This document shows positions 48,863 to 57,195 of a DNA stretch of 64,000 bases, piece after piece; the first letter of the stretch is position 1, and each line of letters opens with the position of its first letter. The stretch is from Flavobacteriaceae bacterium. Its GTDB lineage: Bacteria; Bacteroidota; Bacteroidia; Flavobacteriales; Flavobacteriaceae. The position numbers and the translations under genes are program-made. The stretch lies in contig JAQWJV010000040.1 of assembly GCA_029248185.1 (NCBI GenBank), forward strand, positions 1 to 64,000. Direction: 5' to 3'. Under the pieces are notes generated by a model. It made no database searches, had not been told where the DNA came from, and saw only the letters and a program-made list of their open reading frames with translations.

Positions 48863-49888
48863 TCACGATCTAATTAACTTTTTATCTTGTTCTTCCAAAG
48901 GTAAAAAGTTGATGTCCAAATACCCACCACTGGCATTATCATCAGCGACAACTTGTGGTTTTCCTTTGATAATTTCAATTGAGTTTTGATGAATATGTCC
49001 TGCAAAAATGCCCAATAAATTAGGTGCATTAAAAACCTGCTTGTGAAAACTTAGCGTCGTTTGCGTATGTCCACTTTCTGGCCATTTTGGTCGTTTTTCT
49101 AATTCATAATTACGATCCGTGGCGGCTCCCCAATTTGGATTTCCACAACCGAATGAAATCTGCTTTCCAGGGACATACATTGGAATATGAACCAATAAAA
49201 CCATTGGCAGTCCCTTTTCAACTTGTTCCTTAAAAAAAGTCAACTGCTCCTCATTTATTTGATAGGTAGAATTATCAATCGCTATAAATCGGATTCCTTT
49301 AATTTCATAAGCTGCCATTAAAGGATTGTTTCCTTGATACAAGGGCAGTAATCTATTTTCAATCCAGGTATCCCGCAAAGACTCCAACGTCCCCTCCATC
49401 CCTTCATAATGCCAATCGTGATTTCCAGCGATGTAAATATATGGAATAGCCGTCTCCTTCAATTTCGATAAAACCCACTCGATTGCCGCTTCAGACGGAA
49501 AGTTGAAAATATCCCCAATCAGGGTAATCACATCGGCATGGACCGCTTTCGCGTAGGCTAATGCTTCTTCAAAGGCAACTTCTGGATTTATTACTTTTTG
49601 TGTTTGAAAATGTATAGTTTGATTATAGGCCTTTGCCATTCTACTACTATACTTTTGATAAGGAATTCCTCTCTCATCATCTTTAAATAAATGGGTATCG
49701 GCAATATGAATTACTTTTATTGATTCATTGATCGACTCGGCATAAAAAGATACTTTTTGTTGATCTATCGTGGCGCATACTTCAAGAGGCTTATTGATTT
49801 TTTTCTTAACTGTATTACCTAAACAACTCGCTGTCAATCCAAGTCCTGACAAGGCTGTTGTTCCTTTTAAAAATGATCGCCGTTTCAT
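48863..49888 (-). CDS. Calcineurin-like metallophosphoesterase with twin-arginine leader
   Basis: 341 residues. N-terminus 'MKRRSFLKGTTALSGLGL' fits a Tat leader, with Cys22 in 'TASC' possibly a lipobox of poor match. The two-metal phosphoesterase motifs are complete: 'IHIADTHLF' (D-x-H), 'VITLIGDIFNFP' (GD), 'YIAGNHDWH' (GNHD), 'VLLVHIPMYVP' (H) and 'FAGHIHQN' (GHxH). Substrate unknown; exported. Convergent with the M14 peptidase gene. Confidence 0.9.
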   Translation of the reverse strand: MKRRSFLKGTTALSGLGLTASCLGNTVKKKINKPLEVCATIDQQKVSFYAESINESIKVIHIADTHLFKDDERGIPYQKYSSRMAKAYNQTIHFQTQKVINPEVAFEEALAYAKAVHADVITLIGDIFNFPSEAAIEWVLSKLKETAIPYIYIAGNHDWHYEGMEGTLESLRDTWIENRLLPLYQGNNPLMAAYEIKGIRFIAIDNSTYQINEEQLTFFKEQVEKGLPMVLLVHIPMYVPGKQISFGCGNPNWGAATDRNYELEKRPKWPESGHTQTTLSFHKQVFNAPNLLGIFAGHIHQNSIEIIKGKPQVVADDNASGGYLDINFLPLEEQDKKLIRS

Positions 49889-50050
49889 ATGGGGTTGTTT
49901 GTTTTATTAGAAATCTTTTAGTCCCTCACCAAAACTAAGAAAATTAATATTAGGGAAAAGATTGCGAGACTGACTGCATCTATATTTTTTTAAGTTGTTG
50001 CATTTCTTACCATGTATAATACCATAAGAACTATGAACCTTTGAGTATTT

Positions 50051-50082
50051 TTTGACTCTATTTAAAAGAATAAATACTTTTC
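50051..50082 (+). promoter_or_regulatory. Candidate promoter (TTTG -N20- TACTTTTC) for the LVIVD-type lipoprotein
   Basis: TTTG at 50051-50054 and TACTTTTC (one mismatch to TAnnTTTG) at 50075-50082, 20 bp apart, 66 bp before the chosen ATG. The rest of this 260-bp intergenic stretch shows nothing else I can support. Confidence 0.45.
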
Positions 50083-50148
50083 ATTTCGCTTCAATTTCAT
50101 GGCATACTATTTGAATAATAATATTTAGTGCACCTAAAATCTAAAAAA

Positions 50149-51456
50149 ATGCCTCGTCTTTTATTCCCCTTTGTTTTACTCTTGCTGGTTACCTGCACAA
50201 AAAACATCTACATAAACCCTGAGACAACGGAAGAAGGAGGACGAAGAGCGACCAAGGTGGCCTATTATATTCCTCAATATGCTGCTCCAAATGAAGGTCC
50301 TTTAAAAGTAGAACGTATCGCTCCACAACCCATGGAAGAAACGGGTAAAATCCTCTACTATCAAAACTATATTTTCATCAATAAGCCCCAAGAAGGAATA
50401 CATCTCATTGACAACTCCGATCCCAGCAATCCAATCAATGAAGCCTTCATCACCCTTAAGGGAAATATTGACCTCAGTATTATAGACGGTTATTTATATG
50501 CGGATCAGTTTTCTGCTTTGGTTGTTATAGATATTCGAGACCTCAATAACATTCAATTTATAGAATCTTACACTCTTTCAGAAATTTTCAATTACGATCG
50601 TTATTGGGCTTTTGAAGTCATTGATCAAGCGGATGCCTATGAGTATATTCGCTTTGAAAATATTGAGGACAATAAAGGAATAGTGGTTGGCTGGGAACTA
50701 GAAATAAGATGGGAAAACATTCCCAAAAACCGCTTTATCTTTTTGGATGGTTTTACACAAAACTACGAAAGTGCCGCTTTGGCTATAGAAGAAGTGCAAA
50801 GTGACACTTCAATTATAAGCCAAGCTGGATCACTTGCGCGTTTTTTACCCATTGGGGGATTCTTGTATGTATTAAATCAATGGGAACTTATTTTGTTTGA
50901 AATTGACACAAACTACCAACCCCTCCGTTATGGAAAAACACCGCTTAACAATAATGCCGAAACATTGTTTCAATTGAATGACTTACTTTTCATAGGAACC
51001 ACCACGGGAATGTTACTCTATGACGTTTCAAGACCAACAAATCCTGAATTCATCAATAGTGTGGATCATTTTAGAAGTTGCGATCCAGTAGTTGCTGACG
51101 AAAAGTATGCTTATGTCACCCTGAGGGGAGGAACAAATTGCTTTACCACTCGAAATGAACTTCAAATTATTGCTCTTGAAGATCCCGAAAATTTAGAGGT
51201 GATCTCTAGCCAGCTTTTATTTAATCCTCATGGATTGGCTATTTACCAAAATTATGTTTTGGTTTGTGATGGGACCGCTGGGATGAAAGTAGTAGATGTT
51301 TCCAACCGAGAAAAACCCGAAGTGGTCAATACCTACCCGATTCCTTTTGCTTATGATGTTATCATTGATTATCCCAGCGCTATAGTGGTGGGCGAGGGCA
51401 AGTTGTATCAATATGATATAAGTAAACTTCCCCAACTGGAGTTAATTAGCAATTAG
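50149..51456 (+). CDS. LVIVD-repeat-like surface lipoprotein
   Basis: The track begins at a GTG (50128); the ATG at 50149 gives 'MPRLLFPFVLLLLVTCTKN', a lipoprotein signal with lipobox LVTC. The mature protein (~415 residues) has repeats of the LVIVD/beta-propeller kind: 'GIHLIDNSDPSNPINEAFI', 'LVVIDIRDLNNIQFIESY', 'MLLYDVSRPTNPEFINSV', 'MKVVDVSNREKPEVVNTY'. Proteins of this type are common cell-surface lipoproteins in Bacteroidota with unknown ligands. No enzymatic motif. Convergent with the D-aminoacylase-like gene (18 bp apart). Confidence 0.8.
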   Translation: MPRLLFPFVLLLLVTCTKNIYINPETTEEGGRRATKVAYYIPQYAAPNEGPLKVERIAPQPMEETGKILYYQNYIFINKPQEGIHLIDNSDPSNPINEAFITLKGNIDLSIIDGYLYADQFSALVVIDIRDLNNIQFIESYTLSEIFNYDRYWAFEVIDQADAYEYIRFENIEDNKGIVVGWELEIRWENIPKNRFIFLDGFTQNYESAALAIEEVQSDTSIISQAGSLARFLPIGGFLYVLNQWELILFEIDTNYQPLRYGKTPLNNNAETLFQLNDLLFIGTTTGMLLYDVSRPTNPEFINSVDHFRSCDPVVADEKYAYVTLRGGTNCFTTRNELQIIALEDPENLEVISSQLLFNPHGLAIYQNYVLVCDGTAGMKVVDVSNREKPEVVNTYPIPFAYDVIIDYPSAIVVGEGKLYQYDISKLPQLELISN

Positions 51457-51474
51457 TCGGATAAAGAAATTAAC

Positions 51475-53064
51475 TCACTTTTTTTTTAGGACTTCCCCAG
51501 ATTTTATTGGCATAAATACGGTTTCATCTACAGCTATTTTACCATTTACTAGTACGTATTGAATTCCCTTAGAGTATTGATGGGGTTCTTCAAAGGTTGC
51601 CATGTCAATAATGGTTTTGGGATCAAAAATGGTAATGTCTGCTTTCATACCCTCTTCAATTCGCCCTCGATTTTCAAGACCCATTATTTGGGCAGGAAAA
51701 GCAGTCATTTTATAAAGCGCTTCCTCCAAACTCAATACGCCTTCTTCCCTGACATATTTGCCCAACACTCGAGGAAAGGTTCCATACCATCTTGGATGTG
51801 GATGTCCTTCACCCAATTTCACCAAACGTCCGTCAGAGGCAATCATGGTTTGTGGGTGCTTCATGATATTGATTACATCTCCCTCATCCATGGCATGAAA
51901 AACACAACTTGCTCCTCCCATAGTTTGTGCTTTAATTACCAATTCAGCTCCGTTTTCTAAAGATGGCGTTAACCCGTTAAGTTGACACCAATATTTAAGT
52001 GTTTTTCCTTCGAGTTCTGGCATCCAATCTACTTTAGCAAACTGAACACGATCTAAGTCATCTCCCCCTCTGTCATTGAGAATATTATAAATAATTCCCT
52101 TTTTAATACTATCTCTCAATTTCTTATTTTCAAGTCGCTGGATAAAAGCCTTGTTTCCACCGGCACGTGCCCAACTGGGTATCAGTACAGAAATACCGGT
52201 ATAGCTTGCGTTATAGGGATACTGATCCATGACAACATTTAAACCTCTTTCACGGGCTTCGTCTACCATAGCAAGGGTTTGATTACTTTTTCCCCACATG
52301 GGTTTTCCAATCACCTTATGATGGGTTAAAACGACAGGAATCGCAGCCTTTTCTGCAATTTCAACCGCCTCAGCAACCGAAGCAAAAAGGGTCAAACCTT
52401 CATCGCGTAGATGGGAAGTATAAATCCCTCCTTGTTTTGCAGCTTCCTTAGACAGTGCAATAACCTCATCGACCTTAGAAAAATTTCCAGGAAGGTATTT
52501 TAAACCTGTTGAAATACCAAAGGCGCCTTCCGTCATCGCACCCTTAACCAGTTGCTTCATCTTTTGCAATTCATCGGCAGTAGGCGCTCGGTTATCTAAA
52601 TTCATCACTTCAGAACGAATGCGGTTATGTCCTGCCAAAAAGCCTACATTCATTCCCACACCCAACTGAGCTAAACTATCTAAATAGTGTCCAAAAGGCA
52701 AAGGACCTCTCCCGTCTGGTCCTCCCAAGCTAGTTGTTACTCCTTGTCGAACATGACTCTCACAATCGGAAAGTTTAAAAATAGGTTCTAAATGCACGTG
52801 TAAATCAATAAATCCAGGAGAAACAACAAGATCAGAGGCATCGATAAGGTGTTTTGTATTTGGATTTTGAATTTTACCCAGAGTTACGATTTGATCACCA
52901 ATAATTCCGATATCCTGTTTTTGGATCTTTGAGGCTTGACTTCCGGAATATACGTTCCCATTTAGGATTACAACATCATAAGAAATTCTTTGTTCGCAGC
53001 CTATGGAAAATAGTACTACACACAAAAGAAAATTTATTTTTTTTAAAGTACACATAGCCTTCAT
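51475..53064 (-). CDS. D-aminoacylase-type amidohydrolase, lipoprotein
   Basis: 529 residues of the N-acyl-D-amino-acid deacylase group of amidohydrolases. Lipobox 'FSIGC' (Cys ~23). Metal-binding 'PGFIDLHVHLEP' (HxH, ~83-94), 'YTSHLRDEG' and 'VVLTHHKVIGKP' in the barrel, 'MIASDGRLVKLGEGHPHPR' with the catalytic Asp, and C-terminal 'RIEEGMKADITIFDP'. Probably removes acyl groups from D-amino acids or related peptides outside the cytoplasm. ATG at 53064 or 53055 are both possible starts. Confidence 0.88.
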   Translation of the reverse strand: MKAMCTLKKINFLLCVVLFSIGCEQRISYDVVILNGNVYSGSQASKIQKQDIGIIGDQIVTLGKIQNPNTKHLIDASDLVVSPGFIDLHVHLEPIFKLSDCESHVRQGVTTSLGGPDGRGPLPFGHYLDSLAQLGVGMNVGFLAGHNRIRSEVMNLDNRAPTADELQKMKQLVKGAMTEGAFGISTGLKYLPGNFSKVDEVIALSKEAAKQGGIYTSHLRDEGLTLFASVAEAVEIAEKAAIPVVLTHHKVIGKPMWGKSNQTLAMVDEARERGLNVVMDQYPYNASYTGISVLIPSWARAGGNKAFIQRLENKKLRDSIKKGIIYNILNDRGGDDLDRVQFAKVDWMPELEGKTLKYWCQLNGLTPSLENGAELVIKAQTMGGASCVFHAMDEGDVINIMKHPQTMIASDGRLVKLGEGHPHPRWYGTFPRVLGKYVREEGVLSLEEALYKMTAFPAQIMGLENRGRIEEGMKADITIFDPKTIIDMATFEEPHQYSKGIQYVLVNGKIAVDETVFMPIKSGEVLKKK

Positions 53065-53128
53065 TCTTTTTTTTTAAAGGTAAAAAGAAATCTTGTTTGG
53101 CAAAATTCTTTTTAATCTGAAAACGTGA

Positions 53129-54433
53129 TTAAGAAACCGGAACCCCCACTAAGTCATAATCAGTTGCTTCTGTAATCAAAAGGTCGACAAAGGCACCCTG
53201 TTTTAGATAATGTGACGTTGCATCGACGAGCACTTCATTGTCCACATCGGGAGAGTCCATGAAAGTTCTTCCTACGTAATGCACGCCTTCTTTTCGATCT
53301 ATTAAACAACGGTAGGTTTTTCCAACACAAGATTGATTGTGTTCCCATGAAATCTGAGATTGAATTTCCATAATCGCATTGGAACGTTCTTGTTTGACCG
53401 CTTCGGGTATATTGTCCTCTAATTGATGAGCATGGGTATTCTCTTCATGGCTGTAAGTAAAACAACCCAAACGTTCAAAACGCATCTCTTTAACCCATGC
53501 CTTAAGAGTTTCAAAATCTTCTTCAGTCTCTCCGGGATAGCCTACGATTAATGAGGTGCGCAAAATAATTCCAGGCACTTCCGCTCGGAATTTTTTCAGT
53601 AGTGTAGTCGTCTTTTCTTTGGTGGTTCCACGACGCATAGACTTCAAAATAGGATCAGCGATATGTTGTAAGGGAATGTCCAAATAATTACAAACTTTAG
53701 GTTGCTCACGCATAACCTGAAGTACATTTTCAGGAAAACCTGTAGGAAAAGCATAGTGCAATCGAATCCATTCGATTCCCTCAACGGCTACCAGTGCCAA
53801 AAGTAAATCGGCTAACTTTCGTTCTTTGTAAAGATCCAAACCATAGTAGGTCAAATCTTGTGCAATCAACATCAATTCTTTTACTCCATCACGAGCTAAT
53901 TTCTGTGCTTGTGATACCACTTCTTCAATGGGAGTCGATCGATGCTTGCCCCGCATTAAAGGAATCGCACAAAAAGAACACGGACGATCACAACCCTCAG
54001 ACACTTTTAAATAAGCAAAGTGTTTGGGCGTAGTCAAAATACGTTCACCCACCAATTCGTGTTTGTAATCCGCCCCCAAAACTTTGAGTAATTGCGGTAA
54101 ATCTGTGGTCCCAAAATATTCATCCACTTGCGGAATTTCTTTTTGCAAATCGGGCTTATAACGCTCACTTAAACATCCCGTTACATAGACCTTATCCACT
54201 TTTCCTGCCTCTTTATTTTCTATTTGTTCCAGTATGGTATTTACGGATTCTTCCTTAGCATTATCAATAAATCCACAGGTGTTAATGACTACAATATTCC
54301 CCTCCTTTTGATGCACCACCTCTTGGTCGTTAGCACGCAATTGCCCCATCAATACTTCAGAGTCATAGACGTTTTTGGAACATCCAAGGGTAATGACATT
54401 GATTTTATTTTTTTCAGTGGATTTTGTTCGCAT
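53129..54433 (-). CDS. rimO: Ribosomal protein S12 methylthiotransferase RimO
   Basis: 434-residue radical-SAM enzyme that methylthiolates Asp of S12. UPF0004 domain 'NVITLGCSKNVYDSEVLMGQ' with three Cys for the auxiliary cluster ('VINTCGF', 'VTGCLSERY'); radical-SAM 'SEGCDRPCSFCAIPLMRGKH' (CxxxCxxC); C-terminal TRAM ('LIDRKEGVHYVGRTFMDSPD'). 'DSPDVDNEV' distinguishes RimO from MiaB. Its own -7 box lies upstream, so it can be transcribed apart from the hydrolase gene. Confidence 0.96.
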   Translation of the reverse strand: MRTKSTEKNKINVITLGCSKNVYDSEVLMGQLRANDQEVVHQKEGNIVVINTCGFIDNAKEESVNTILEQIENKEAGKVDKVYVTGCLSERYKPDLQKEIPQVDEYFGTTDLPQLLKVLGADYKHELVGERILTTPKHFAYLKVSEGCDRPCSFCAIPLMRGKHRSTPIEEVVSQAQKLARDGVKELMLIAQDLTYYGLDLYKERKLADLLLALVAVEGIEWIRLHYAFPTGFPENVLQVMREQPKVCNYLDIPLQHIADPILKSMRRGTTKEKTTTLLKKFRAEVPGIILRTSLIVGYPGETEEDFETLKAWVKEMRFERLGCFTYSHEENTHAHQLEDNIPEAVKQERSNAIMEIQSQISWEHNQSCVGKTYRCLIDRKEGVHYVGRTFMDSPDVDNEVLVDATSHYLKQGAFVDLLITEATDYDLVGVPVS

Positions 54434-54473
54434 AATTTAATTTTCTCCTATTCGGTTTTTAACTGGCTTTAAT

Positions 54474-54481
54474 CAAATGTA
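54474..54481 (-). promoter_or_regulatory. Candidate -7 box (TACATTTG) for rimO
   Basis: Minus-strand exact TAnnTTTG match 40 bp before the rimO ATG; the leader also carries AGGAGA, an unusually good Shine-Dalgarno-like sequence for this genome. Confidence 0.5.
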
Positions 54482-54504
54482 AATCAAGAAAATCGATTGC
54501 ATAT

Positions 54505-55494
54505 TTAGTTCTTCAGTGCAATCGTGTTTAAAAAATCTAAAGTTGCCTCAGTCACTTCATCATAATTGTCGGTTGTAATATAAGACGTCAAAACATGATC
54601 GCCTGCTTCAGGAAACGCTTGTTTTCTTTTAAGTGCTTCAGGGGTTCCCAACTGATCAAACATTTTAAGCATGGCAGGTACAGAAACAATTTTATCCTGT
54701 AAACTGTCATTTTTATAATAATACGCTAAAAAAACAGGGGCTTTAACTTTTTTAAAAGTAGAAGATTGCATTTTGACGTCTAAAAACTTTTGCATTTGCG
54801 TTGTCGCTTCAAGTCGTGTTTTTGCCGTCCAATAAGTTAATTTTTCATCGCTTGGTTTCCACATATAATGATATTTCCCTCCTTTGACTATACGGGCAAT
54901 TTGAAGCCCCCAAGGTTTGGACAAGAGCTTTGCTTTAGGGTCAAAAACTTCAATATTGGGTCCATATAACACCAAGGCCGCTATTGCAGGATCATCTCCT
55001 AAACTTAATGAGAGTGCTCCACCATGAGAAGTACCCAATACAATGATCTTTTCTCCCAATTGTTTTGCCACCGCTAGTGCCTCCAAGCCCGATTGCCAAA
55101 AATCTTCATTATTAAAATTCAACATGGGTTCTTCTTCCTCCAGACCATGACCAAATAGCCGAGGAATATATAGATTGGCCCCTAAAGCTTTCGCAATATT
55201 CCGATGTACGGGCTCTCCCTCTATACCTGAGGCAGTAAAACCATGAAGATAAACAACACTGTATTTGGTTTTCGATGGAATTGAGTCATTAAAAATAATT
55301 TTTGATTCATTTCCAGGACGTACATTTCCTAGTGCTTTTTCTCTAGTATTCACCCAATTATCTAAGCTTAAAAGATCGGTTGGAACTTCCGTTTGCAGCT
55401 CATTAAAGACAGGTTTCTCTACCCGTGGACCCACTAAATAAACTGCACCAAGAATTAAAAAAAAGATGGATAAGCCTCTAAGTATTTTCATCAT
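54505..55494 (-). CDS. Alpha/beta hydrolase with N-terminal membrane anchor or signal
   Basis: 329 residues. A hydrophobic N-terminal segment ('GLSIFFLILGAVYLVGP') could be a signal anchor or uncleaved leader. The serine-hydrolase fold shows 'VYLHGFTASGIEG' (oxyanion region), nucleophile elbow 'VLGTSHGGALSLSL' (G-x-S-x-G) and a late His in 'FPEAGDHVLTSY'. Resembles esterases/monoacylglycerol-lipase-like proteins; substrate unknown. 16 bp downstream of ftsY, so probably co-transcribed with it. Confidence 0.87.
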   Translation of the reverse strand: MMKILRGLSIFFLILGAVYLVGPRVEKPVFNELQTEVPTDLLSLDNWVNTREKALGNVRPGNESKIIFNDSIPSKTKYSVVYLHGFTASGIEGEPVHRNIAKALGANLYIPRLFGHGLEEEEPMLNFNNEDFWQSGLEALAVAKQLGEKIIVLGTSHGGALSLSLGDDPAIAALVLYGPNIEVFDPKAKLLSKPWGLQIARIVKGGKYHYMWKPSDEKLTYWTAKTRLEATTQMQKFLDVKMQSSTFKKVKAPVFLAYYYKNDSLQDKIVSVPAMLKMFDQLGTPEALKRKQAFPEAGDHVLTSYITTDNYDEVTEATLDFLNTIALKN

Positions 55495-55510
55495 TTAACT
55501 TTACGAATGT

Positions 55511-56464
55511 TTAACTAAAAAGGGTTTTGATAAATTCTTTTCTATCAAATACCTGAAGATCTTCCATTCCCTCTCCCACTCCTATGTATTTAACAGGAAT
55601 TTGAAATTGATCTGAAATACCCAATAATACACCTCCCTTGGCAGTACCATCTAATTTAGTGATTGCAAGGCTGGTGACTTCAGTAGCCGCAGTGAATTGC
55701 TTGGCTTGTTCAAAAGCATTTTGTCCAGTAGATCCATCCAAAACCAATAGTACCTCGTGGGGTGCATCGGGAATAACATTAGACATGACACGCTTTACTT
55801 TTGCCAATTCGTTCATCAAATTGACTTTATTATGCAAACGTCCAGCAGTATCAATAAAAACAATGTCAGCCTCTTGTGCTTTTGCCGATTGAAGGGTGTC
55901 AAAAGCAACTGAAGCGGGATCACTGCCCATTTCTTGTCGTACCAATGGCACCTCAACTCGATCGGCCCAAACCTGCAATTGATCTATAGCTCCGGCTCGA
56001 AAGGTGTCTGCTGCGCCAAGGATTACTTTATTTCCTTTACTTTTATATTGATACGCCAACTTTCCTACTGAGGTTGTTTTTCCAACTCCATTAACTCCAA
56101 CGACCATAACCACATGAGGTTTAGAAGAAAAGTTTGTGTTAAAATCTTCATGTGAATCCTTCTCTACTTCAACCAATAATTCCAAAATTTCTTCTTGCAT
56201 CATACGGACAAGATCTTCTGTTTTCAGATATTTATCCCTTGCAATACGCGCTTCTAAAGCATCAATTATTTTGAGGGTTGTAGCCACTCCAACATCAGAT
56301 TGAATCAAAATAGCCTCTAATTCATCTAAAACGTCCTCATCGATCTTCGTTTTCCCAACCACAGCCGTTCCCAATCGAGAAAGGAAGGATTTCTTGGTTG
56401 AAGCCAAACCGTCTTCGAGTTTTTTCTTGTCTTTACTTGAAAAAAAATTGCTAAGTTTTCCCAT
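55511..56464 (-). CDS. ftsY: Signal recognition particle receptor FtsY
   Basis: 317-residue SRP GTPase. Short N-terminal extension instead of the long acidic A domain of enterobacteria, N domain (~20-95), then G domain: 'GVNGVGKTTSVGKLAYQYK' (P-loop), 'AADTFRAGAIDQLQVWADR', 'FIDTAGRLHNKVNLMNELAK', 'TKLDGTAKGGV' and 'YIGVGEGMEDLQVF'. Delivers ribosome-nascent chains with SRP to the membrane; functionally paired with YidC in this window. Immediately upstream is a terminator for the rpmB operon, leaving about 18 bp before the ATG. Confidence 0.97.
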   Translation of the reverse strand: MGKLSNFFSSKDKKKLEDGLASTKKSFLSRLGTAVVGKTKIDEDVLDELEAILIQSDVGVATTLKIIDALEARIARDKYLKTEDLVRMMQEEILELLVEVEKDSHEDFNTNFSSKPHVVMVVGVNGVGKTTSVGKLAYQYKSKGNKVILGAADTFRAGAIDQLQVWADRVEVPLVRQEMGSDPASVAFDTLQSAKAQEADIVFIDTAGRLHNKVNLMNELAKVKRVMSNVIPDAPHEVLLVLDGSTGQNAFEQAKQFTAATEVTSLAITKLDGTAKGGVLLGISDQFQIPVKYIGVGEGMEDLQVFDRKEFIKTLFS

Positions 56465-56475
56465 AAACTTTAGTG

Positions 56476-56508
56476 TATAAAAAAAGCTACCTTAAAAGTA
56501 GCTTTTAT
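56476..56508 (-). terminator. Intrinsic terminator of rpmB-rpmG-DUF4295
   Basis: On the minus strand AAAAGCTAC-N7-GTAGCTTTTTTTATA: a 9-bp perfect stem followed by a run of seven T. It lies 22 bp after the DUF4295 stop and just before the ftsY start. Confidence 0.8.
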
Positions 56509-56528
56509 TTTGGGTTTAGTCAAAAGGA

Positions 56529-56681
56529 TTATTGTTTATCTAACCATTTTGAAGCTTGATCGGGAGCAATAATAGTTTCAACAAAACTGTATGAATTACT
56601 ATCTCCTTTTTTTACCATTTTAATGGCTTTGGTTAATCTTTTTGAACCGGTTTGTAATGATGCTACGGATTTCTTTGCCAT
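56529..56681 (-). CDS. DUF4295 family small protein (50 aa)
   Basis: Too short for the ORF track. On the minus strand the ATG at 56681 opens a 50-codon frame ending TAA at 56529: it begins 'MAKKSVASLQTGSKRL' and ends 'PDQASKWLDKQ'. I recognise this as the Bacteroidota DUF4295 protein that regularly follows rpmB-rpmG. It is small and basic, and in this position a ribosome-associated role is likely but not shown here. 3 bp after rpmG. Confidence 0.9.
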   Translation of the reverse strand: MAKKSVASLQTGSKRLTKAIKMVKKGDSNSYSFVETIIAPDQASKWLDKQ

Positions 56682-56684
56682 GAC

Positions 56685-56867
56685 TTATTTTATTTCTTTA
56701 TGAACCGTCATTTTTTTCAAAATCGGGTTAAATTTCTTAATTTCTAAACGCTCAGGTGAATTCTTCTTGTTCTTAGTTGTGATATAACGAGATGTTCCTG
56801 GCTGTCCAGATTCTTTGTGTTCTGTACATTCAAGTATAACTTGTACTCTATTTCCTCTTTTTGCCAT
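56685..56867 (-). CDS. rpmG: 50S ribosomal protein L33
   Basis: 60 residues: '[30 protein letters not shown]' region (only part quoted here: 'ILECTEHK', 'YITTKNKKN'). A single Cys is present, so it lacks the paired CxxC motifs and is the zinc-independent (C-) form. Middle gene of rpmB-rpmG-DUF4295, 4 bp after rpmB. Confidence 0.97.
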   Translation of the reverse strand: MAKRGNRVQVILECTEHKESGQPGTSRYITTKNKKNSPERLEIKKFNPILKKMTVHKEIK

Positions 56868-56871
56868 TCTA

Positions 56872-57111
56872 TTAACCTTTATAATGTCCTTTCTCTCTGG
56901 CTTCTTTCAAGACAGCAGAAATTCCTTTTTTGTTGATTGTTTTTAAGGTCGCTGTAGATATTGTAAGGGTTACCCACTTATCCTCTTCAGGAATATAAAA
57001 ACGTTTGTTGATGATGTTTGCATCAAAACGACGCTTGGTTCTGTTTAAAGCTTTAGAAACATTATTTCCAAACATTACGCGTTTTCCGCTGATTTCACAA
57101 ATTTTTGACAT
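56872..57111 (-). CDS. rpmB: 50S ribosomal protein L28
   Basis: 79 residues beginning '[19 protein letters not shown]' with '[13 protein letters not shown]' typical of L28. One Cys only, so it is the non-zinc (C-) form. First gene of the operon, with a strong promoter containing a 21-bp dyad between its two boxes. Confidence 0.97.
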   Translation of the reverse strand: MSKICEISGKRVMFGNNVSKALNRTKRRFDANIINKRFYIPEEDKWVTLTISTATLKTINKKGISAVLKEAREKGHYKG

Positions 57112-57136
57112 GACCGTCTTTTTTTTAACGTGGCTG

Positions 57137-57166
57137 CAAATTTACTGTTTTTTATACAGTAACAAA
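57137..57166 (-). promoter_or_regulatory. rpmB-rpmG-DUF4295 promoter: TTTG -N18- TAAATTTG
   Basis: On the minus strand TTTG (57163-57166) and an exact TAnnTTTG -7 box, TAAATTTG (57137-57144), are 18 bp apart, the most complete housekeeping promoter in the window. The -7 box ends 25 bp before the rpmB ATG. Confidence 0.7.
57142..57162. promoter_or_regulatory. 21-bp dyad inside the rpmB promoter spacer
   Basis: TTACTGT-N7-ACAGTAA, perfect 7-bp arms, fills the spacer between the -33 and -7 boxes and overlaps the -7 box by three bases. A protein bound here would block RNA polymerase, so it is a plausible repressor operator. The binding protein is not identified. Confidence 0.5.
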
Positions 57167-57195
57167 ATTGTTTTTCTTAAAAATAATAAAGCTTT

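Noticed and set aside
48846-48870. Terminator hairpin between the M14 peptidase and metallophosphoesterase genes
   Set aside because: The stem contains a mismatch, the loop is nine bases and no T-run follows on either strand; the 3' arm lies in coding sequence.
49889-50050. Possible small gene or RNA in the first part of the largest intergenic gap
   Set aside because: No ORF with a plausible start, no stable hairpin and no tRNA-like features; only the downstream promoter candidate was kept.
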